In this document: piece by piece, positions 50,110 to 62,787 of the stretch
Position numbering within the stretch: the stretch's first letter is position 1
How the letters are laid out: every line of letters begins with the position of its first letter
NCBI GenBank assembly: GCA_004352715.1
Contig: SCFE01000078.1
Location: forward strand, 510,034 to 574,033
DNA from: Hofstenia miamia
Lineage: Eukaryota > Xenacoelomorpha > Acoela
Reading direction: 5' to 3'
DNA: 64,000 bases
The notes under the pieces: generated by a model
The model's database searches: none
Told to the model about the DNA's origin: nothing
What the model saw: the letters and a program-made list of their open reading frames with translations, nothing else
Translations under genes and position numbers: made by a program

Positions 50110-51724
50110 CTACATGGTGATGAAAAATGTCGTATAGGAAAAATCAACAAACCCAACAAAAATGGATTGTTTGTCTTGTATGGTTCGTAAAATTGTGTTT
50201 TGCAAAAAACTATTTAAAACCTTAAGTCGTTTTAAACAAAAAGTAAATGTGTTTTTCATTCAATTTTCAAAATTATTCTTTTCAAAGTTGAAAAAATGAA
50301 TCAAATGATGTACACATAGATATTTTTATCCCAAGGGGAAACGAGAACAATCGTTAGTAGCAACCGAAGGCTCCTCAACTCGTTCAAAGAAAAAAACTAT
50401 GACAGCATTTACGCAAGCATATTATTAAAAAAGTATTTCAAACAGTTCATATTAGACAACATTTAGCCTGTTCCAAAAGTTAATTTATTCAACACTGAAG
50501 TTTTAATTCCGATCAGAATTTTCTAAAATATTTCAACAATACTTAAAATGAGTAAATTTTTGAACTGTATGCTGGCTAATAGATAATTTCGCTACAAAAT
50601 AGTGTTCTCCTGATTTCAATATTAAATGTCCTTAATAAAAAATTAATTTAAATTTTAATATGAAATTACATTACAAAACAAATTGGATAAGATGCAAAGA
50701 GAAATAGTTAACTGCAATAATTTCCTACACAGAAATAATAAATTCCAAATTAATTAGATAGAACCGTAATTTAATTTTGGAAAAGGAAATATTACGAAAA
50801 TGAAATTTCTCTGATTAAAAACTAGCATTTTAATTCAAAGTGTAATGTTATAAAACACAAATCTGGTTTATTTTATCAAATATTGTTGCGCTTTCTCCTT
50901 TGACTAGCGCATGCTAACGCGTATTCGTTCACATTTTAACAGCATAACTAAGTCAGTCAGGCAATTTGACAAGATTCATGGACGAATTACAGAGAAATGA
51001 TTTATCAAAGAACTTTTGATTGGCCACCTCACTAGAACAGATGATCTACTTCAGATTTAATGCAACAGTAAATAACGCACTCAGCATATATTTGCATCGA
51101 AAGCCATAAATGCTAGAGTAATTTGAACATTAGCTACGCAAGAAATTTCGAGCAAAGTCAATGTTTATTTTAAACTAAATCTTTTAACCGTTCACTGTGA
51201 CAATTCAAGCAAATTAAGAAGGGTGGAATGCAATTATGGGTGAACGTTTAACCGAAAAAACCAAAAAAATTACTAAAACCGATTATTTCGATTTTTATTT
51301 CTATATAGCACGGAACCTTGTTTAAAAAGTAAACTGCTCATTGAAACTTTCAGTTATGCCTATTTGCTTCATAATTTTTGTTTGCAAAACGACTGGTCAG
51401 TTCGATTACATTAGTATAGGAGTGATGTGTATACATCACTTTTACGTTGAAATCAAGAAGGAACCTCAACATGGTGACCACAAGGCGAGGTATGAAAAAA
51501 ATAAATAAAATTCAGTTAAGTTGTTACAATTCATGAATAAATTGATTCTTTTCCAGTATTATTGTTTTGTGTAAAACCGAAAGCGAACCGAGAGTCAAAA
51601 TTCACTAACCGCTATCATTAAATGCAATGTATGACTTGAAAAAATGTGAAATTTGAAAATAACATTTAGTACCACTACATAATTCTAAATAAATTGGGAA
51701 ACGAGATGAATGATTAGGTGTTAG

Positions 51725-51747
51725 GTGTGTGTGTGTTTGTGTGTGTG
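51725..51747. repeat. (GT)n microsatellite
   Basis: This is a GT dinucleotide run with one TTT interruption. Confidence 0.9.
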
Positions 51748-52724
51748 CATTATGTAATAAATTACATAATAATTATTCAAACGACATCGAATGAAAATAG
51801 AATATAAGAATAGAATTATTATAAAAATTCGTTCCCACGAAGTCTAAGGTAATTTAATTAAATATGAATGTGAAAAACTCTGATAGATATTTAAAACACT
51901 TCACTTAACTCTCCTTGATAAATACATCTTCACAAGCCTCTTTAATAATATATTTGCTGTGTCTCTTACATCTTATGCGATAGTTAATTCAAATATATTA
52001 GTTTTAGAAAAATGTGCCACTAAATGTTGATTACGTCCATACAAAATTGTTGTTGGTAATATACAATACTTTCTAATGAATGTATAATATTATACATGCT
52101 CGACAAATTCTTTGTTTGGCAATCAATTGAACATATTTTCCCACGTGTTTCTTCGTGTGATTTTAAAGAATTTTAATTACATGCAAAGTCGTTGATAGAC
52201 AATTAAGTGCTATAATAATCCAACCATACATGGGGGAATTGATTGAAAAGTGTTTTGAACGCAAACAAGTTAGTTGAATTCTATTTTCTTAAGTGCTGAT
52301 GACATCCTAAGAAAAAATAAGAACGAGTAGAGAATAATAACTTTGACAGCTGAACATACACATTTGCATGTCATTTCGACGCCACAAATCACAACGTTAC
52401 GCTAATCTCCAACATTTATAATTAAATTCATGTTTTACTATAAAGTTCAATGGAAAATAAGATCAAAATTGCAATTCTATCAAAAAAACAGTGCAGCCGT
52501 GTAAACAGTAAAAGTCTAACTAAAAATACACATATGGACCTATTTTATACGATCTTTCGAGTGATCGAATTAATACAGGACCAGATTTTGAAAAATATTA
52601 TTTACCTTGTCCATATTAACAAGACATCGAGATCATTGTCACTAATGAGCCTATATTAATTGATTCTAGGCAAATATAGAAATGCAGCTACTCCACTGAG
52701 CAGTATCTAAAGTTAGACTAATTT

Positions 52725-52727
<3 letters not shown>

Positions 52728-52758
<31 letters not shown>
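52728..52758. repeat. (AT)n microsatellite
   Basis: This is a pure AT dinucleotide array. Confidence 0.95.
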
Positions 52759-52763
<5 letters not shown>

Positions 52764-53464
52764 ATATAAAAAACTATATTTTGCCACATGGGTAAAGGTA
52801 ACATGGTGCCAAGTGGCGAAGTGTAAAGTTGTTGTAAAGATGAAATATAATTGAAAATTAGATGCCAAGAAAAATATAAAGGTGAAGCGTTAATGTATGT
52901 TTTCTCATCATGAAATTCAAAGATGAAAATTAATATTCAAGAGTGTGCTTAACATGCTAATTAAAATGATGAATTGACTTTATGACAAAGCGTTCACAAC
53001 TGAAAACAGATGATAATTCCCTTATAGGCATTGTCTCAAATAATTCATTAAACATAAAAGAACTCAAAAATCACAAATTAATTAATGCTTACATGCCTCA
53101 AATTACATCCGAATGCTCATTCAAAACACCTCGACGTGCATCTCATTTGAAAACGTAATAAGCCAATAGTTACTCACATAGATATATCTCACTAAGCACG
53201 AATTTTCATTATTGGCATAAGCAAACAAGCCTTAGGGCTTCATGAAATGTCATTAGGTCAAAGAGTATGTGATTCAAGTATATGGAACATTTTAATACAA
53301 TAAAATACAAAAACAATTAAATTTATGAATCATTAAAAATGTTTTGATAGACAAAAGTGTTGACTGAGCAAAATCCGCTCGTATTTTACGTAGACAACAC
53401 TATCATTTAAACTTTGCTAGAAGACAGTTAACACTTTCTAATTCACCATTTGATGCTTGTCTCA

Positions 53465-53575
53465 CTTAAAGTACGAGTGTTTTTATAAGTACCAGATGAA
53501 GTGCCAAATACTTCTTTCACGAACAATGCAAAATGTATAGAAGCATTATCAAAAACTATCATGCCATTTCCTTCT
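53465..53575 (-). pseudogene. Possible DDE-transposase scrap
   Basis: On the minus strand the frame reads GMIVFDNASIHFALFVKEVF. This resembles the V-DNASIH block around the second catalytic Asp of Tc1/mariner- and IS630-type transposases. No neighbouring motif supports it, so it may be chance. Confidence 0.25.
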
Positions 53576-56500
53576 ATATTTTATCATAACAGAAGCAACA
53601 CCAGACAGTAAATGTCAGAAAGAATTGGAGCTTGGTGTTTAACATTGAATTACATATATTTTGTGATTGATACAATTATATTCCATTCTAATATTTTATA
53701 CGATAATCACGAGATTAAGTGCAATAATATTCGGTTCTAAAACACATTCATTTGTTTACGCCGCAAATCCAAAACATCATTATCCTAAAAATTCTACGCC
53801 ATTGTCTAAAAATATTAGCAAGGGGAAGAGGACACATTACCTAGTCTGGAAAAACAAAGTAGAGTAAAAATTCTATAAAATTCATTTTAAAGTTTTTCCT
53901 ATCAAAGGAAATGAAGCAAAAGGTTTTGCAAATATTTTCCTTACCAATTTTATGCTTATTTATTTATCTTAGGCATCGTTATATCTGAAGCTATCTAGAA
54001 AAGCACGAAAACACAGAGAATAAATTTCCCAAGCATCCATAGTTTACTTAAATTAACATGTGCATGTAAAATAGATTTTGCTATGTAATTTAAAGGACAA
54101 ATATGTCGGATTTCTAAATGTGTAGAATTATGAATGCCAAGGTATGAAAATGACTACTAATGTAAATAATTATCAACAATATTTTGAAAGAGCATTGAGA
54201 AAGACTTTAATGCGTTACTTGCAAAGTCAACTACCGAATGTTGAAATGACAACCAATCAAATCACTCGGTTGGTATTCGAGCTTTCGTTTTTGTTACGTA
54301 ATTATTTCCGAGCAGTTCATTGAAAGTCTTTAGCCATCATAAAACATATTGTGAAAAGCTTGCCTGTAAGAATATTTTTTTTACCAAAATAGTGAAATTT
54401 AAAAAAAAGGTTCTTGTGCATAAAATAACCTGACTCTCCAATAATGAAACCTACTGAAATAAAGCTATGCGATAACTAATGGATAATTCATCATTGCTTG
54501 ATTCCAACATAATTAATAATCGATTGAATTTTTTCCCAAAGCGATGCTGTTTCAATTGCTTGTAGCTATCCAAAATGAATTAACAAAAAGATTTTTAAAT
54601 AGTTTTGCGATTAAATTATCACAAGGATTTAGCATGAAATCATTATAATAAATTTGAAAAATTATGTGTATACTTTATGTTTATTTTGACACTTTGTACA
54701 TTCGACCTAAAGGTCGCAAATAGTGAAATATACTCCCTCTATCTAAAAAAATTAATAACTTGCAATACAGTAATTAAATTTCAAATTGAACATTAAAGTA
54801 TATTATCATCAAAATGTTAAACTGTCTCTTTATTATTCATTACTAATTGAAGTGTTCTTAAATATTAAAAATATTTTTTAGTTATTTGTATGAGTGCGTT
54901 AAGAGAAAGAGTCAAAATTCCAGAATTTTTTATACTTTAAAGACGAAGTTAAAATACGAAATATCACTGTTCTAAATCCGACAATGGAGTTTAGACATTA
55001 ACAACTGGCAATAATAAATTTAGTTAATATATTTTTAGTATTATTATGCTATACTGTATTACATCAAAGGGACATTATGAGTTTTAACATCACGAGCTAT
55101 TGAATGCATCACTTTCTCGCTAGATAGTGGAAACACTTAATCCAGAAACCCTGACAGAAAGAAACTTCTGAATAAAAAAGTTTGTTTAACCTACACGTCA
55201 TCAATAAATTAAAATTGGTATTCTGATAAAAATTAGTGGATATTTTAAAAGTAGCTCTCTAAATCTCCTAAAGCCATGTACGTCTTGAAATTCAAGCCTA
55301 AATTGCATTTGTAACACAACTCATCAAATGGATATTAACGATACAAAATATACGAAGCAATTGAAGAATACAAACTATTTAAGTTACAAATAACGCAACC
55401 TTAGTCTAAGAACATATCATTGTTTAGGATAGGTCCTAACAAAATATACAAAATTCATTCGATAACTAAACTAAATTATAATTGCCTATCTCTTGGAATT
55501 AAAACAGATGACGATCTACTTAATATTCAATGAATTCCTTTGATCAGAGTAACATATGCGGTTATAATAAAAATTAATTAGCACATAAAATAAAAGTAGA
55601 GAAGTCGAAATACAAAAATGTGTATGGCAACGTCTGATTGATATTCGTTGTGGCGCCATGAATGAAACGATTCTTACGTCTTAACCTTAGTTTCCAATAG
55701 CAAATCAATTATCATTTGTCGCTAATGATTAGTTTTTAATTGAGAACACATTGATTAATAAATTATCTGTAATTTAAAAAGTCAGTTTCCAACTTTAAGT
55801 AAATTATTTTGAAAAAGACGTTAATTGATGCAAATCTTTCTGCATAATTAAATGTACAATTACTACGAAAACTAACACTTTCATTAAATTTAAGTCATTC
55901 AAACTTTGATAAACATGCAAAATTATGGCTGAAGGATGAAAATTAAATTTTAGTAAAATGTTTTAGTGCCTATTTAATATTATTTCTTTAGTCTAGAAAA
56001 TCCCGACATCTTTCTAAATATATATAAGTAATGCTAAAAATATTTAAATAAATTAAAGAATTTCACATTTGAACACAAGATGGTGTAAAATAACATGTTG
56101 TTTACTATTATTTATTGAAGATTCCAGTGAGTGAACATGTGTCAAGAAATGTAATATTTGCATTGCAAATTGAGACACAAATGTGGATGAATACAGCTAG
56201 AAAAAATTAATAAATTAAAAAATATCCGTCCAGTCGGGAATCGCAAATGCCGCTTTGATAATTCACATTTTTGTTAGTACATAAATACATAAGTTTGTCT
56301 TTAAAAATATTTTATCAATGTATAAATAAACACATATGTGTACTTTATATGCTTGCGCGGTGGCGGTTTGAAATTTTACACGCGGTACGGTGATAAATGT
56401 TTCACACAATTATTGATTTTTTGAGAAGCTTTTACTTGTTTTCTATTAGCTATATAATTATTTTCTTTGAAGTACACACTCTTAAAGTTATAAGATTAAT

Positions 56501-56680
56501 TTTTATGTCAATTTTTTCTATTTGAAGAATTAATAAGGAATTAAAATGAGTTTCAGTTATCATCACCAACAAAAAGTTATAAAAATCGCGATAATTATAT
56601 TCAACCCAGACCCATTCTAGAGCCATCTGGCTTAGAAATGGTTTCAATTCCAGAGCTAAAAAACTTGGCTTTCAACTACC

Positions 56681-56683
<3 letters not shown>

Positions 56684-56724
<41 letters not shown>

Positions 56725-56762
56725 TATATATATACATAAAATTTATATATATATATATATAT
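56684..56762. repeat. Compound (TA)n array
   Basis: Three TA runs are separated by AATATA and CATAAAATTT interruptions, about 79 bp in all. Confidence 0.95.
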
Positions 56763-57879
56763 TGAAAAAGATTTGATAGGCTGAATAAAATTCGGGAAAA
56801 CATAATTACTTCAAGTAAAATGAATTGCTCAGCAATGACGTTAGTGAAGCTGTTTCAAAAAGTGAATTTTCACTTCCATTTTCAAATAAAACAAAAAATT
56901 ATATTAGTTTTAATCAAACATCGAATTCATTTTAAATTTTTAAATGCTACATCAATCTTACATAGTCAATACTGAATCGTGGTGATAATGAATAAAATAT
57001 CTCATTTTAGATAGAAACCAACCATTTTCTAATTAAAAATTATTTTGACAATTTAGACATGTTTCAACTACATGTAGACTACAGTTAGACCACATGATTA
57101 ATTTGTACATTTACATCCTTTCTGTGCAATCAATAAAAGTAACCATAAACGCCTCCTTAGGCCTTTCTGAAAAGCTTCACAATGATACACATGTGAAAAG
57201 GAAACATTGTTAACTTGTAAATGTATGTCCTTAAGGAGAAATCATTACAAACTTCAACTTTAGCTAAAATACCTTGAAATACACGAGAAAAAAAGACATT
57301 AATGTCTCCATGATAAACTTACGACTCAATATAATTAAACGAAAAAACAAACACATAATAAAAAATAAATAGTACGTACTAAAAATAGATTTTGGATTGC
57401 ATAAAATCATTTGAAATTAATTAGTAATTATTTCCTTGTGCTTCAGGTCTTTATACATGGATGTCACTATTCTTAAAAATGAACTGTAAAGTGTAATAAA
57501 ATAGATGTTGATATTCATAAAATTTGCAGAAAAACAGTTTTTATAAGAAGTCTGACCGAATAAAAAATCACAATTCAAAATTATCTAAAAGGGACAGATT
57601 ATGTACTTCGTTGTTTGAATTTTTTGTTGAAATCAAGATACAAGCAAAATCAAAATGACTGCTTCTAAAAAGTAGAGTTAGAGCAAGAACTTGGGATTCT
57701 TCAATGTATGAAGATTTTAAAATCTAGAAATTAAATAAACTAAATAAATAGAATTGGTAAGATAAATATAAAAGAAAGTTTGTTGATTGAGAACTTTTCA
57801 GCACAAAACCATAGTAAAAGTTTTATAACAATGAATTATTGAGAAATGCAATAAATAATATCACAAAAAATTACTAAAC

Positions 57880-58101
57880 CTTAGTATTGGCAGAAATCCA
57901 ATTGGAAGTTTCACTGTCATCGTCACACTTTTTAATCCAACGCTTAAGCCAGTAGCATCGGACTGGATCGTGCCAATTCTCACCACACTGGAAACATATT
58001 TGCTTACCGCACGAGCACTTAACTGCACTTTGCTTCACGTGTTTAGCGCGAAAGGCATGCCCACAATTTGGCGCGGGGCACCAGCGCATTAATCTATTAC
58101 A
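57880..58101 (-). CDS. ari-1: ariadne-1 E3 ubiquitin ligase, IBR-domain exon
   Basis: This internal exon has exactly 74 codons, phase 0 at both ends, starting CNRLMRW and ending SANTK. It encodes the in-between-RING zinc domain that sets the geometry between the E2-binding RING1 and the catalytic RING2. The expected zinc ligands are present: WCPAPNC, KCSCG, CFQC and the His and Cys of [10 protein letters not shown]. It then runs into the almost invariant linker [14 protein letters not shown]. The acceptor is ttctattttag and the donor is GTTTAG, somewhat weak after the G-T. It joins in frame to GAG of the exon at 62788 and to GAA of the exon at 19383. The domain core ([12 protein letters not shown]) differs from the human and fly sequences, as expected for a distant species. 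Confidence 0.96.
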
Positions 58102-58944
58102 CTAAAATAGAAAGTAACATTTCTGAAATAATCAAATTTTGCTATAGAACTACAATGGAGCCGAAATAATGCTCAATAATTGGTTTTTAATCAAAATAAA
58201 TACTATTTTGTATGTATATTTTGAATTACCTTAACAAATTACCAGCATACGTTTTACTTATAAAAAATTTAAAATACGTGGAATTTAGTTCATCTGAGCA
58301 ATATGGGTTAGTACGCATTGTCTCTCCTATTAACACAAATTTCAATAAGGATAGACAGTTTGAATTTATTAGTTTAATACACAAATGTTGCAGTATGGCT
58401 TTGGTTCAACAGTACAGACACATGGGAGGATACAGTGAGCACGGATAGGGCATTCAAAAATAATTAAGGTACATAAGCTAAAAATAAATGAATATATTTT
58501 ATAAAAGATCTTTGCTTACACTTTAATTAAAAACTTCGCCGTAACAACCAAGAAATATGCTTGAACCAACCAAAGAAAAAATACAAACTATAATGCTGCT
58601 GAAGTGGACGGTGCCAACACAAAAGAATTTACCATTATATTTGAAAGTTATTATGACCATTGTAAAAATCAGATATTGCAAGAATTCCCAGCGAGGCAAT
58701 AAGCATAACATTATATATTTTGCAACATTAGCAAATATAGATATTGCTCTTTACACAACAAGTAGTTGAGTCGATATGTTTGGTTCTGGCAGACTGATAA
58801 TTGAATGGAACTAATCTTAAAAACATCATTATAATATAGGACTCGATAGCTGACTGAAAAAAAGAATTTCCTTTTAAAATAATGTTCTAATTAGAGCAAA
58901 TTAATATGCTTAAAATGAATTTAGACGACGAAGCAGGAAGTAAT
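58102..58944. other. Intron of ari-1: non-coding
   Basis: I see no gene. The overlapping frames at 58212-58769 have no recognisable motif. Confidence 0.4.
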
Positions 58945-59240
58945 TCTATGTCCGTCTAATACACAAATGCCACACCATACTTTATGTCTTGAAAATATTA
59001 CAATTTAGCATATTTCATTCCTACTAAGCAATTATTAATATTTTTAGAATATACTTTTAGTATTTTAGGCATTCTAGAACTCTTATCAGGTATATGTTCC
59101 ACTGATGTAATTAGACTTATATTAAATTACACAGAATGATTATTTGCTTATTTGCTCAGCTACTTTGACGAAATCCTTAGTGCGTTGAAGAGAAAGTCAT
59201 GCATATCAGCTTAATAATATGGCCTACAACCGATTTTTGA

Positions 59241-60490
59241 CATACCAAATTATTAGTCACCCCATCTATTTGAGTTGCTATTGTACAATTATTGCCCTGA
59301 TCACTTATATTTTTGATTAAAGGTGTGTAAATATTACATATTCGTAGGCTCGGAAACAGCATACAAAAAATTATAAAATAATTACATGCAATACTCATAT
59401 ATGTTTGCATACATTACAGTATAACGTTTTTCGCGTGTATTGTAAATTACACATAATTAGAGGTTATTGTTGTTTGAGATAGAAAAGTACATGATATCAC
59501 TCTTGAAGAACGTAATACCATTTTTATAGCAGTAGCTGCTCATGATTCCACAATAAAGGAAGTTGCTATCAAATTTGGAATAGTGAATGTGGCCGAAAAT
59601 GAATTACAATACCAAACTGTGACAGTATTATAGTTCGCAGTGCGACCTCTTATTCGCGATGGACTCTCGAGCAATTCACTGTCACCTTGAGGAATTAAGG
59701 TGCAAAGAATGACTCTAAGTCGGCGTTTGAACCAGCGTGGCTGTGATTATCTGAAACCCACTTTATTTGTCTCAAATCTTATTTGTCAAGTTTTATGAAA
59801 AATAAACGGTTAGAATGGGCTCAACTGCATGCTCCCTGGTCTAAAAACAATTGGAGAAAAGTTTGTTTTTCCAATGAGTTAACTTTTGAATGTCATCAGT
59901 GCAATAAACGACTAATGCTGCACCAACCTGGTATACACAGACCTACTTCAACCGGTGTGAAAAATCCAACTAAAGCAATGCAATGGTGTGGTAAATGATG
60001 AGTTTCAGAGGGACAGGTCGCTTACACATTGTTGAAGACATAATGAAATCTGAAAAATACATTGATATTGTCAAAAACACATGTTACCACAGGCAAAAGA
60101 ATGGATGGGGATGGAGCCCTTTTCACACTTCTAGGCGGTCCAATAGCTTTCTTGGAGTTTCCGAATGTTTCAATTTTGCAGTGGCCAGGAAACAGTATGG
60201 ATTTGAATCCACTTGAAACCTTCTGGGCCATAATGAAGGGACGAATGCGAAGCGAAGCACCCAATAGAAATCCTGAACTTATCTGTAAGCTTATTAAACT
60301 TTGGTTTAGAGATGAAACAGTCAAAGCAACATGTCAGCATTTAATGAATTGTATGTTTCAAGGTGGAAATTAAAATTTTTGAATTAAGGATTAAAAACAC
60401 AATTTGGTACATGTTTATTTTGCGTTTCTTAAGAAATAATGATTTTTTTGCTTATTTCTTCTACATCCAAAATCAGCTCATAAAATCTGT
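59241..60490 (+). mobile_element. Tc1-like element, copy 1 (right end missing)
   Basis: The left inverted repeat CATACCAAATTATTAGTCAC starts at 59241. The matching right repeat is absent from this copy because it stops at the N. It is best treated as the same physical element as copy 2. Confidence 0.75.
59487..60373 (+). pseudogene. Broken Tc1 transposase, copy 1
   Basis: The N-terminal helix-turn-helix is visible (HDITLEERNTIFIAVAAHD, then STIKEVAIKFGI). It is followed in other frames by TLSRRLNQRG, KNKRLEWAQLHAPWSKNNW, KVCFSNELTFE, SFRGTGRLHIVE, HTSRRSNSFL and ILQWPGNSMDLNPLETFW. These are the Tc1 motifs in order. The first catalytic Asp of the usual FSDESTF motif is Asn here. The second Asp region survives only as MDGDGA in a shifted frame, and the final E of DLNPLE is kept. 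Several frameshifts and stops make it inactive. Confidence 0.85.
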
Positions 60491-60491
60491 N

Positions 60492-62037
60492 TCTATGTCC
60501 GTCTAATACACAAATGCCACACCATACTTTATGTCTTGAAAATATTACAATTTAGCATATTTCATTCCTACTAAGCAATTATTAATATTTTTAGAATATA
60601 CTTTTAGTATTTTAGGCATTCTAGAACTCTTATCAGGTATATGTTCCACTGATGTAATTAGACTTATATTAAATTACACAGAATGATTATTTGCTTATTT
60701 GCTCAGCTACTTTGACGAAATCCTTAGTGCGTTGAAGAGAAAGTCATGCATATCAGCTTAATAATATGGCCTACAACCGATTTTTGACATACCAAATTAT
60801 TAGTCACCCCATCTATTTGAGTTGCTATTGTACAATTATTGCCCTGATCACTTATATTTTTGATTAAAGGTGTGTAAATATTACATATTCGTAGGCTCGG
60901 AAACAGCATACAAAAAATTATAAAATAATTACATGCAATACTCATATATGTTTGCATACATTACAGTATAACGTTTTTCGCGTGTATTGTAAATTACACA
61001 TAATTAGAGGTTATTGTTGTTTGAGATAGAAAAGTACATGATATCACTCTTGAAGAACGTAATACCATTTTTATAGCAGTAGCTGCTCATGATTCCACAA
61101 TAAAGGAAGTTGCTATCAAATTTGGAATAGTGAATGTGGCCGAAAATGAATTACAATACCAAACTGTGACAGTATTATAGTTCGCAGTGCGACCTCTTAT
61201 TCGCGATGGACTCTCGAGCAATTCACTGTCACCTTGAGGAATTAAGGTGCAAAGAATGACTCTAAGTCGGCGTTTGAACCAGCGTGGCTGTGATTATCTG
61301 AAACCCACTTTATTTGTCTCAAATCTTATTTGTCAAGTTTTATGAAAAATAAACGGTTAGAATGGGCTCAACTGCATGCTCCCTGGTCTAAAAACAATTG
61401 GAGAAAAGTTTGTTTTTCCAATGAGTTAACTTTTGAATGTCATCAGTGCAATAAACGACTAATGCTGCACCAACCTGGTATACACAGACCTACTTCAACC
61501 GGTGTGAAAAATCCAACTAAAGCAATGCAATGGTGTGGTAAATGATGAGTTTCAGAGGGACAGGTCGCTTACACATTGTTGAAGACATAATGAAATCTGA
61601 AAAATACATTGATATTGTCAAAAACACATGTTACCACAGGCAAAAGAATGGATGGGGATGGAGCCCTTTTCACACTTCTAGGCGGTCCAATAGCTTTCTT
61701 GGAGTTTCCGAATGTTTCAATTTTGCAGTGGCCAGGAAACAGTATGGATTTGAATCCACTTGAAACCTTCTGGGCCATAATGAAGGGACGAATGCGAAGC
61801 GAAGCACCCAATAGAAATCCTGAACTTATCTGTAAGCTTATTAAACTTTGGTTTAGAGATGAAACAGTCAAAGCAACATGTCAGCATTTAATGAATTGTA
61901 TGTTTCAAGGTGGAAATTAAAATTTTTGAATTAAGGATTAAAAACACAATTTGGTACATGTTTATTTTGCGTTTCTTAAGAAATAATGATTTTTTTGCTT
62001 ATTTCTTCTACATCCAAAATCAGCTCATAAAATCTGT
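60492..62037. repeat. Tandem copy 2 of the 1546-bp segment
   Basis: This copy repeats 58945-60490 with an offset of 1547 and continues without a break into the right end of the Tc1 element. It is therefore the copy properly joined on its right side, while copy 1 is properly joined on its left. Confidence 0.9.
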
Positions 62038-62108
62038 TAATTTATAAATACTAATGCTGTTGAAAAACTGAAAACAACTATTTGAGGGGTGACTAATAAT
62101 TTGGGATG
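60788..62108 (+). mobile_element. Tc1-like element, copy 2 (both ends present)
   Basis: The left repeat starts at 60788 and the right repeat, 62086-62108, is its reverse complement with 22 of 23 identical. The length of about 1.3 kb is normal for Tc1-type elements. A few more terminal bases may extend to a TA near 62114. It lies in the intron between the ari-1 linker and IBR exons. Confidence 0.8.
61034..61920 (+). pseudogene. Broken Tc1 transposase, copy 2
   Basis: Its motifs, stops, frameshifts and the Asp-to-Asn change are the same as in copy 1. Identical decay in both copies means the duplication is more recent than the mutations, or does not exist outside the assembly. Confidence 0.85.
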
Positions 62109-62117
62109 TACTGTACA

Positions 62118-62487
62118 TTACACATGTTTCTATATTCGCGCTTAAGGAATTATAACTATAAAGCGGATCAGTGGTAAAAGCTTAATAATGAAACTGGAAG
62201 TTTTGCACAAATATGCAAGTATTAGAATATTGCATGATTAAATTGTACTACATCAATATTCAATTCCCAGATAATTTTCAATACCGTAAAAAATTAAACA
62301 GTATTTTTAAAAGTATGATTTGAAAATAAAGATGTAAGAGCTATTGCGGAAGCATAACATATGTGGCGCATGAACGGCTGTTTGGGTGTTAAAGCCACTG
62401 CCAGTGTAAACATTCTAGCATTATTATTTATTATAAATTAAAATTGTACCAAAATACTTATACGAATACGTGCATTGTCTATTAGTG
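62118..62487. other. Intron of ari-1: non-coding
   Basis: I see no gene or clear repeat between the Tc1 element and the MITE at 62496. Confidence 0.4.
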
Positions 62488-62495
62488 GACAAAGC

Positions 62496-62740
62496 CAGAA
62501 TTGCAAATGAGCCGACAGTTTCGACCCAATCCCAAATACAAAAAAAAATTGCCAAGCCCATCCCAAGTCCAAAAGAATTATAAAAAGTATTAATTAAATC
62601 AATATCACTCAATTTTTTGTAGCTAAATATATTCGACTGATTTCGGCTCAAACCCAAATAAAAATATAAATGTGGCTCAACCCAGCATAAATAGAACTCG
62701 AAAAACGGAAAAGCTCAGGGCCAGTCTACTTGCAACTCTG
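62496..62740. mobile_element. hAT-like MITE (245 bp) next to an ari-1 exon
   Basis: The left end is CAGAATTGCAAATGAG and the right end, reverse-complemented, is CAGAGTTGCAAGTAGA. The flanks GACAAAGC (62488-62495) and GACAAAGA (62741-62748) match at 7 of 8 positions, a hAT-type target duplication. The interior has CCCAAT, CCCATCCCAAG and AACCCA words like the GC-rich interior at 17339, so the two may be one family. It ends 47 bp downstream of the exon's donor side, inside the intron. Confidence 0.75.
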
Positions 62741-62787
62741 GACAAAGAAATGCGGTTATAAGGAATATCGAGAAAAAACAAACATAC

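Larger units (their letters stand above)
50118..57879. other. Intron of ari-1: non-coding AT-rich DNA
   Basis: This part lies just downstream of the IBR exon. It contains a GT array (51725-51747), two TA arrays (52728-52758 and 56684-56762) and a possible transposase scrap at 53465-53575. Nothing else is recognised. Open frames at 52450-52659, 53667-53867 and 56450-56647 have no known motif. Confidence 0.4.
58945..60490. repeat. Tandem copy 1 of a 1546-bp segment (probable assembly duplicate)
   Basis: The segment starts TCTATGTCCGTC, contains about 290 bp of flanking DNA and most of a Tc1 element, and stops before the element's right end. It is followed by a single N at 60491 and then repeated at an offset of 1547, with no difference noticed on inspection. 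Confidence 0.9.

Noticed and set aside
59177-59410. 77-codon minus-strand frame, repeated at 60724-60957
   Set aside because: It covers the Tc1 left terminal repeat and flank and has no motif. Its repetition only reflects the assembly duplication.
60022-60324. 100-codon minus-strand frame, repeated at 61569-61871
   Set aside because: It is antisense to the Tc1 transposase pseudogene.
62168-62402. Possible MITE bounded by CAGTGGT and GCCACTG
   Set aside because: Only six terminal bases agree, and the flanking octamers do not match.
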